Source of the DNA: Streptomyces scabiei 87.22
Lineage (GTDB): Bacteria; Actinomycetota; Actinomycetes; Streptomycetales; Streptomycetaceae
Reading direction: 5' to 3'
NCBI RefSeq assembly: GCF_000091305.1
Contig: NC_013929.1
Coordinates: 4,650,001-4,714,000, forward strand
Length of the DNA stretch: 64,000 nt
Shown here in pieces: positions 58,590 through 64,000 of the stretch; positions within the stretch are counted from its first letter, which is position 1, and every line of letters starts with the position of its first letter. The notes beneath the pieces were generated by a model that was not told where the DNA came from, made no database searches, and saw only the letters and a program-made list of their open reading frames with translations. Position numbers and translations under genes: made by a program.

Positions 58590-61151
58590 TCAGTTCTTCT
58601 TCTCCGCAACGGCATCGGTGCCTGCGTCGGCGGGTGCGTCTGTGCCATCGACCGCCGGGCCGCCTCGTCGCTCCGTCTTCCACAAGTCGGTCATGGCCTC
58701 CACGGTGGCCGCGGGGTCCCAGGTCCCCGAGGTGATGCTCTCGCTCAGCGTTCCGAACAGGGCGTTCCATCGGGCGAGTTCTTCAGGATCGGGCCCGCCC
58801 TTCACCACGCGAGCCGGACCGTTCTCGACACCGTCCGGACCGCCTGTGGCCCGCTCGGACCGGCCGGGATTTCGCGGTACGTGGAAAGGCGCCAGATCGA
58901 CCAGGCCTCGTATGGCGCTCATCGCGGCGACAAACGAATCGTCCCCGCCGAACACCGGTGTTGCGTCCGCGACCAGTTGCTCCAACACGGCTGCTCCCCG
59001 GTCGACATCCCTGGTGGAGACATAGGCCTGGACGAGCGTCATCTTCGCGGTCAGGGTTTTCGGATGATCCTCGCCGAACACCCGCTCGTAAGTGGCCACG
59101 TGCTGCTCCGCAGCTTCCACGTCCCCCTCCGCCTCCGCCTCCAGGCATCTGTACAAGCTTTGCGCACTCGTGGACCGCAGCATCGTGTCGAAGTGCTGCA
59201 GCAGATCACCGAGGACGAAGTCGGATCCGGTCAGGGCCCAGGAGGCCACGATCTTCCCGATCGGCCCCTCCATGACCCTCGAACTCGGCGCTATCAGCAG
59301 CAGCTTGCTCTGAACCGACAACGTCACCGGGTGCTCCGGCCCCAGCGTCTCGACGCAGTCCCCGTGCACCTGCTGCAGCATCGAACGAGCCGACACGAGA
59401 TCCTTGTAGTTCCGGATCTCCATGGCGCGGTGGCCCTTTGCCTCCAAGGTTCGCGGATGTCTGTCGCCAAGAGCCGATGCCCGCCCCTCGACGACCTTCT
59501 CCAGCAGCTCTCTGGCCCGTCCAGAGTCACCCATGAGCCCAGCTGTTCGAGCAACGCGCATACATGCCGTCAGTGTCAGGGGGTGGCGCTCACCCAGCAC
59601 TCGGACACAGTCCGCCAGCACGGCGTCGGCCAGGGGAGCCGCCGCTCCGGGGCCGCCGGCCCACCGCCGGGCCTGCACGCGTTCGACGCGGGTTTCGAGG
59701 GTCTGTCGCGCTTCGACACCGAGAAGCCGCGTGTATACCGCCTCGGCGTGATCGATCAACGTGATCGCGCGCAGCGCCGAACGGGTTCCCGAGAACATCA
59801 GTTGACGGGCTGCCTGGAGGCACAACCCCGCCTCCGCCTCCGTAGCGGTCCCAGGTGATCCGTATCCGGTCAGCGCCTCGATGTGCGGCAGCACCGCCTG
59901 CACCGCCCGCCAGGCGACCGGAGCGTCAGCGTCTTCCGGGATCAACGCTGTCAGTGCCGCCACCGCGCTCTCTCGGGCAGCCGAGATCGCGTCGGGACGG
60001 CGGTGGTGGTCGTTCTGCCCCGGCGTTCGGGAGACGGCCTGCACCAGTCGGTGCACGGACACAGTGTCGTCGTTCAGTGTGATCATGCTGTGCGCCGCGA
60101 GGCGGCCGAGGGCCCGGCGCACGGCCGGAGGCGTCCCGAGTCGGGCGAGCAGGGAGCGTGGGATGCCTTCGGGGGCGTACCAGGCGATCATCAGCAGGAT
60201 ACGCACCGCAAGCGGATCGTCCGCGAGACGGTCCAGCGTTATGTGCCAGACGCGGGCCACTGCTCGCTGATGGTCACCGCCCTCGTCCGTGGCCTCGTAC
60301 ATCTCAGCCGGATAGGCGGCGAGGTCGTCCAGGTATTCGCGTACGGTGCAGCCTGTTTCCACGCTGTACGCCGCCGCCTGGGCTACCGCCAGCGGGAGGT
60401 GGCCCAGTTCCTCGCAGAGTACGGCGATGTCCGGGTCCTCGCCCCGGACCCGGGTGAAGAGGGTTACCGCCTCTTCTTCAGAGAGCACTCCGAGCGGCAC
60501 CTCCTTCGCCATGCTCCGCCAACCGGTCGACCGTCGGCTCGTGATCAGGAACCGGCCTGAGGTCGCCCGGGCGAGGAGGTGCTCGACATCGGCCGGATCG
60601 GAGACGTTGTCGAGGACGAGCAGCCAGCCACTGTGGGAGGCCAGCCACTGCCGGGCCCACTCGCTGAGCTGCTCCTGCGGGAGCAGAGCTACCAGCGTGG
60701 GCTGGAGCGCCGCGGCCAGGGCCGCCAGCCCCGAGTCGAGCGCCGCACGACTGTCCGCGGTGATCCACCAGCCCGGCGCGTGTTCCGGCCCTCGCAGGGT
60801 CGCCCAGCGGGCGGCGAGCGTGGACTTGCCGATACCGCCGAGGCCGTGCATCGCATGTACCACCGCCTCCCCAGGTGTGGCCAAAGCCTCGTCAAGGACG
60901 GCGAGTTCGTGGTCCCTGCCGACGAAGAGAGCCACGCGGGACGGGAGGTTGCTGAGCCCCGGCGGACAATCGACGGAAGCCGCGGTGGGAAAGTTCTCGG
61001 GCGACAGCAGCGTGGCATTGCCGATGTGCACGCCGAACGATCCGGCCCCGGTCTGTGCCAGGCCGACATCACCGCGCGCGGCCACGGCCCCCGCGCCGGA
61101 CGCCGTGGCGGAGGAGTCCTCGACAGGGTGGTGGCCGAACGAAGCACTCAT
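58590..61151 (-). CDS. NLR-D: NB-ARC/TPR STAND ATPase with N-terminal ASG motif
   Basis: An 853-residue paralogue, the longest of the four. The motif TASGAGAVAARGDVGLAQTG lies at residues 16-35. VGRDHELAVLDEAL, Walker [17 protein letters not shown], Walker [28 protein letters not shown] and ELGHLPLAVAQAAAYS follow. After the winged-helix part comes a long TPR region (residues ~420-740; repeats of LGxRHPxTLxxxxxxAxxxxxxG type). The C-terminus adds a helical segment near GPDPEELARWNALFGTLSESI and an Asp/Ala-rich end. First gene of the operon with the membrane protein and NLR-C. No clear ribosome site before ATG 61151. Confidence 0.91.
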   Translation of the reverse strand: MSASFGHHPVEDSSATASGAGAVAARGDVGLAQTGAGSFGVHIGNATLLSPENFPTAASVDCPPGLSNLPSRVALFVGRDHELAVLDEALATPGEAVVHAMHGLGGIGKSTLAARWATLRGPEHAPGWWITADSRAALDSGLAALAAALQPTLVALLPQEQLSEWARQWLASHSGWLLVLDNVSDPADVEHLLARATSGRFLITSRRSTGWRSMAKEVPLGVLSEEEAVTLFTRVRGEDPDIAVLCEELGHLPLAVAQAAAYSVETGCTVREYLDDLAAYPAEMYEATDEGGDHQRAVARVWHITLDRLADDPLAVRILLMIAWYAPEGIPRSLLARLGTPPAVRRALGRLAAHSMITLNDDTVSVHRLVQAVSRTPGQNDHHRRPDAISAARESAVAALTALIPEDADAPVAWRAVQAVLPHIEALTGYGSPGTATEAEAGLCLQAARQLMFSGTRSALRAITLIDHAEAVYTRLLGVEARQTLETRVERVQARRWAGGPGAAAPLADAVLADCVRVLGERHPLTLTACMRVARTAGLMGDSGRARELLEKVVEGRASALGDRHPRTLEAKGHRAMEIRNYKDLVSARSMLQQVHGDCVETLGPEHPVTLSVQSKLLLIAPSSRVMEGPIGKIVASWALTGSDFVLGDLLQHFDTMLRSTSAQSLYRCLEAEAEGDVEAAEQHVATYERVFGEDHPKTLTAKMTLVQAYVSTRDVDRGAAVLEQLVADATPVFGGDDSFVAAMSAIRGLVDLAPFHVPRNPGRSERATGGPDGVENGPARVVKGGPDPEELARWNALFGTLSESITSGTWDPAATVEAMTDLWKTERRGGPAVDGTDAPADAGTDAVAEKKN

Positions 61152-61270
61152 ACGTCACATGATGACCGCTCGTGGCGGGAATCGTCATGCGTATGGCGGG
61201 AGTTGGACGCCCTGGGATGTCGCGCCCGGCTCCCGCAGTGAACCCTGCCCCCCGTCCGTAGGGTGACCGA

Positions 61271-61936
61271 CTACTGCACCTTCCTGCCCAGTCCCAGCGG
61301 CCCCGCGATCTCCTCTGCCATGACCTGCCCCGCCTCGAACTCCAGCGTCTCGTCGCCCATCAGTTCCTGGTCGGTGTCGAGGCCGTCCAGCTCGGCGAGG
61401 GGCTGGTTGAGGCGGACGTGGGCCACCAGGGACTGGAGGGCGCGCAGCGTCGCCGAGGCCGTGGAGCCCCAGTTGGAGAAGTAGGAGAACTGCCACCACC
61501 ACAGGGCCTCGGTGGTGCGGCCGGCGCGGTAGTGGGCCATGCCGTGGCGGAGGTCGGCGACGACGTCGGCGAGGTCGTCGGAGATCCGGGCGGGTACCGG
61601 CGCCTTGCGGGGCTCGTAGGGGTCGAAGACCTCGGAGTAGACGTCGACCGGCTCCAGCATCAGGGCGAGGCGTTCGCGCAGTTCGTCGACGTCCGTCTCG
61701 GGGCCCGGGTCCGGCTCGTAGCGCTCGTCGGGGACGATGTCCTCGTGCGCGCCGAGACGGCCGCCGGCCAGGAGCAGCTGGGACACCTCCAGCAGGAGGA
61801 AGGGAACGGCCGAGTCCGGCTCGTCACCCTTGGCCACCTCGGTGACGGCGACCAGGAAGCTCTCGATCTGGTCCGCGATCTGGACCGCGAAGTCGTCCGG
61901 GTTCAGGTCCGTCGCGTGCAGCGTGGCGTCAGACAT
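61271..61936 (-). CDS. DUF5063 domain protein
   Basis: A 221-residue acidic cytoplasmic protein of the DUF5063 family ([94 protein letters not shown]). Conserved next to recR in Streptomyces but of unknown function; the tryptophan-rich middle suggests a binding groove. It overlaps the recR end by 8 bases and is translated downstream of it. Confidence 0.9.
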   Translation of the reverse strand: MSDATLHATDLNPDDFAVQIADQIESFLVAVTEVAKGDEPDSAVPFLLLEVSQLLLAGGRLGAHEDIVPDERYEPDPGPETDVDELRERLALMLEPVDVYSEVFDPYEPRKAPVPARISDDLADVVADLRHGMAHYRAGRTTEALWWWQFSYFSNWGSTASATLRALQSLVAHVRLNQPLAELDGLDTDQELMGDETLEFEAGQVMAEEIAGPLGLGRKVQ

Positions 61937-62528
61937 CCAGCAATCGTCTCCCCTCGAAGGCGCGGCCGAGGGTCACCTCGTCCGCGTATTCCAGGTCGCC
62001 GCCCACCGGGAGGCCGCTGGCCAGGCGGGTGACCTTGAGGCCCATGGGTTTGATCATGCGGGCGAGGTACGTGGCCGTGGCCTCGCCTTCGAGATTCGGG
62101 TCCGTGGCCAGGATCAGCTCGGTGACCCTGCCGTCGGCCAGGCGGGCCAGCAGCTCCCGTATGCGCAGGTCGTCGGGGCCGACGCCCTCGATCGGGCTGA
62201 TCGCGCCGCCGAGGACGTGGTACGTGCCCCGGAACTCGCGGGTGCGTTCGATCGCCACGACGTCCTTCGGCTCCTCCACGACACAGATGACCGTGACGTC
62301 ACGGCGGGAGTCGCGGCAGATCCCGCACAGCTCCTCCTGCGCGACGTTGCCGCAGGTGGCGCAGAAGCGGACCTTCGCCTTCACTTCGAGGAGCGCGTGC
62401 GCCAGCCGCCGAACGTCCGTCGGCTCCGCCTGCAGGATGTGGAAGGCGATCCGCTGCGCGCTCTTGGGACCGACGCCGGGCAGCCGCCCCAGCTCGTCGA
62501 TGAGGTCCTGGACCACGCCTTCGTACAC
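61929..62528 (-). CDS. recR: recombination mediator RecR
   Basis: A 199-residue DNA-repair protein acting with RecO/RecF to load RecA. It shows the N-terminal helix-hairpin-helix [20 protein letters not shown], the C4 zinc finger [17 protein letters not shown], the Toprim domain [20 protein letters not shown] with [18 protein letters not shown], and a Walker-like end [20 protein letters not shown]. Downstream of ybaB, as in most bacteria. Confidence 0.97.
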   Translation of the reverse strand: MYEGVVQDLIDELGRLPGVGPKSAQRIAFHILQAEPTDVRRLAHALLEVKAKVRFCATCGNVAQEELCGICRDSRRDVTVICVVEEPKDVVAIERTREFRGTYHVLGGAISPIEGVGPDDLRIRELLARLADGRVTELILATDPNLEGEATATYLARMIKPMGLKVTRLASGLPVGGDLEYADEVTLGRAFEGRRLLDV

Positions 62529-62638
62529 GGACTGCCGTCCTTCCTGGTGTCATTCAGTACGTACCGTAGTCGGCCCCCGCCGCTCCGAGGAAGGCGGTAC
62601 GGGGCTCGGATGGGGTCGGACAGGGGTCGCGGAGGCGC

Positions 62639-62986
62639 TCAGAAGGGCAGGCCGGGAATGCCCGCGCCACCGCCGCCGAGGCCCTGGGCGAGGGGGCCCA
62701 GTTTCTGCTGCTGGAGGGTCTGGGCGTTCTCGTTGGCCGCCTGGACGGCCGCGACGACCAGGTCGGCGAGGGTCTCGGTGTCCTCCGGGTCCACCGCCTT
62801 GGGGTCGATCTTCAGCGCGCGCAGCTCGCCGGAGCCGGTGACGGTGGCGCGCACCAGGCCGCCGCCCGCCTGACCGTCGACCTCCGTCCGCGCGAGCTCC
62901 TCCTGTGCTTTCGCCAGGTCCTGCTGCATCTTCTGGGCCTGCTGGAGCAGCTGCTGCATGTTGGGCTGGCCACCACCGGGGATCAC
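62639..62986 (-). CDS. YbaB/EbfC nucleoid-associated protein
   Basis: A 115-residue DNA-binding dimer protein ([42 protein letters not shown], then [35 protein letters not shown]) with a Gly-rich tail ending GIPGLPF. GTG 62986 is chosen because GGGAG lies 6 bases upstream; the longer frame to 63049 is not supported. First gene before recR. Confidence 0.95.
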   Translation of the reverse strand: MIPGGGQPNMQQLLQQAQKMQQDLAKAQEELARTEVDGQAGGGLVRATVTGSGELRALKIDPKAVDPEDTETLADLVVAAVQAANENAQTLQQQKLGPLAQGLGGGGAGIPGLPF

Positions 62987-63261
62987 GTTCAGCTCCCTCG
63001 CACGAGTACTCACGGGCGGCACCGTCCACCGACGGGCGTCACCGTTCACGTTCTTACGGTCGCCACGAGCCTACGTGGTCGGCCCGGCCCGTGCCGCGCC
63101 ACTCTTTCGAGTGAGTCAGCGGGGATTCGTATATCTGATCAAGGGCATCTTCCAGGGGAAAAGCGGTGAAAACACCATCTTCGCCACCCATTGGGCGGTA
63201 GGAAGGGGTCCGGCCGCGTCAGGGTGGTGCGTGAGCGCCGTACGTACGTAGGGAGTGCCGG

Positions 63262-64000
63262 GTGAGCCAGCCGGAGATGCAGCCCGAGGGGGGACCCCAG
63301 GACGGGCGGGGTGAGGGGTCCGGGCTGTGGGCGGAGCCGTGGTCGTCGGCGGCCGGGCCGTGGGTGGGGGATCCGGCCGGGCGGCCGTTTCCGCAGGGGG
63401 ACTGGGGGGCGCCGGCGGAGCGGCTGGAGGAGCTGTACCACTGGGTCGAGCGGGCGGCGCTGGAGACGGCCGCGTGGTATCTCACGGACCGGGTGTGGAA
63501 ACGGGTGACGGCGCGGGTGCTGCGGATCGGGGCGGCGGCGGGGGCGCTCACCGGGGCGGCGCTGCCGCTGCTCGACCTCACGGGGGCGGTGGGCGGGGCG
63601 GCCCCCTGGGGGTATCTCGCCCTGTTGACCTGCGTGGCGTGTGTCGGGGTGGACCGGTTCTTCGGCGTCACCTCCGGGTGGATGCGGGACGTCGCCACGG
63701 CGCAGGCGGTGCAGCGGCGGCTCCAGATGCTGCGGTTCGACTGGGCCTCCGAGAGCGCGCGGGAGGTGCTGGGGCCCGCGGAGGGGACGGCCGGGGAGGC
63801 CGCGGAGCGGTGTCTCGGGGTGCTCCGGCGGTTCTCCGAGGACGTGACGGAGCTGGTGCGGGCGGAGACGGCGGACTGGATGGTGGAGTTCCGGACGGGT
63901 CCGGCTCCGCTCGGCGTGCAGGTCGGAGGCCCGGCGGCCCGGCCCGAGGTGAGCGGCAACGGGCGGGTGCCGATGCCGCCGGGGGCCCGGCCGAACATGC
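63262..64000 (+). CDS. SLATT-like two-helix membrane protein, 3' end missing (partial)
   Basis: Open frame from GTG 63262 (GGGAG 6 bases upstream) running without a stop to the window edge, 246 codons. A Gly/Pro/Trp-rich N-terminus of about 55 residues precedes an ERLEELYHWVERAALETAAWYLTDRVWKRVTARV helix. Two membrane helices (GAAAGALTGAALPLLDLTG; WGYLALLTCVACVGVDRFFG) and a long helix follow (ATAQAVQRRLQMLRFDWASESA). This is the SLATT-type layout. In this place beside ybaB/recR it is a core Streptomyces gene, and I see no nucleotide-sensing partner. The product continues beyond the window. Confidence 0.75.
   Translation, partial: MSQPEMQPEGGPQDGRGEGSGLWAEPWSSAAGPWVGDPAGRPFPQGDWGAPAERLEELYHWVERAALETAAWYLTDRVWKRVTARVLRIGAAAGALTGAALPLLDLTGAVGGAAPWGYLALLTCVACVGVDRFFGVTSGWMRDVATAQAVQRRLQMLRFDWASESAREVLGPAEGTAGEAAERCLGVLRRFSEDVTELVRAETADWMVEFRTGPAPLGVQVGGPAARPEVSGNGRVPMPPGARPNM

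Noticed and set aside
58497-59858. Long plus-strand frame inside NLR-D
   Set aside because: Shadow of the NLR-D gene, with no recognisable domain and no ribosome site.
63262-64000. CBASS-like nucleotide-signalling defence operon based on the SLATT-like protein
   Set aside because: No cyclase or SLOG partner is visible in the window and the neighbours are ybaB/recR; the gene looks like core chromosome.

Overview
The window reads as chromosomal DNA of a Streptomyces (or very close relative). GC content is very high throughout, GTG starts and four-base ATGA/GTGA gene overlaps are common, and marker genes are recognisable: wblA (a WhiB-family regulator), Crp, SURF1, MarP and a tRNA-Pro(CGG). All 64 kb look chromosomal; I saw no insertion sequence, integrase, prophage block or CRISPR array.

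Layout. (1) 1-21.7 kb is a core actinobacterial block: acs (cut by the left edge), nhaA, a holin-like membrane protein, an EphE-like hydrolase, marP, a CoA-type NUDIX hydrolase, nth, crp, a nucleotidyltransferase, an MBL-fold hydrolase, a second NUDIX protein, RidA, a DUF4177 protein, two ArsA-type ATPases, wblA, a class A penicillin-binding protein, YqeY and a metallophosphoesterase. From memory, the order closely follows the Mycobacterium tuberculosis acs-marP-nth-crp-whiB4-ponA2 neighbourhood. (2) 21.8-30 kb is accessory: a six-helix membrane protein, tRNA-Pro, an arsenic operon arsR-aqp(frameshifted)-arsC-arsN1 with a divergent cadI/arsI-like gene, a membrane-tethered HTH protein, and a secreted protein with a 203-bp internal duplication. 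(3) 28.5-31.8 kb is a zinc-economy module: DUF1980 protein and permease, facing a cysteine-free bL32 and a COG0523 GTPase, with a Zur-like box between them. (4) 31.9-45 kb holds a two-RCK ion-channel-like protein, an ECF sigma factor beside a Met/His-rich membrane protein, an S9 peptidase, SURF1, a SigE-like sigma factor with a very large partner, and the lysC-asd operon. (5) 45-61.2 kb is an accessory island inserted between lysC and the DUF5063-recR-ybaB block. (6) The right end is recR, ybaB and a SLATT-like membrane protein cut by the edge.

The most unusual part is the island. It carries four paralogous NB-ARC/TPR (STAND, NLR-like) ATPases, called A to D here. Each begins with a 20-residue Gly/Ala-rich motif of the form xASGxxxhAxxGxhGxxxxG. 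The same motif, with identical spacing, occurs three times in the tail of a small two-helix membrane protein encoded between NLR-D and NLR-C and overlapping the NLR-C start. The simplest reading is a membrane platform that recruits the ATPases by homotypic motif contact, comparable in principle to bacterial amyloid-signalling or RHIM-like adaptors. It is a candidate undescribed signalling or defence system.

Regulation visible in the sequence: at least eight genes have a TANNNT hexamer 6-7 bases before the start codon (likely leaderless transcripts). There are Crp-like palindromes before crp, before a small hairpin RNA candidate and in the ion-channel promoter, and paired 22-bp dyad repeats in the wblA/PBP intergenic region. 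Start codons were chosen from Shine-Dalgarno sequences, leaderless promoters or overlaps, as stated per gene.
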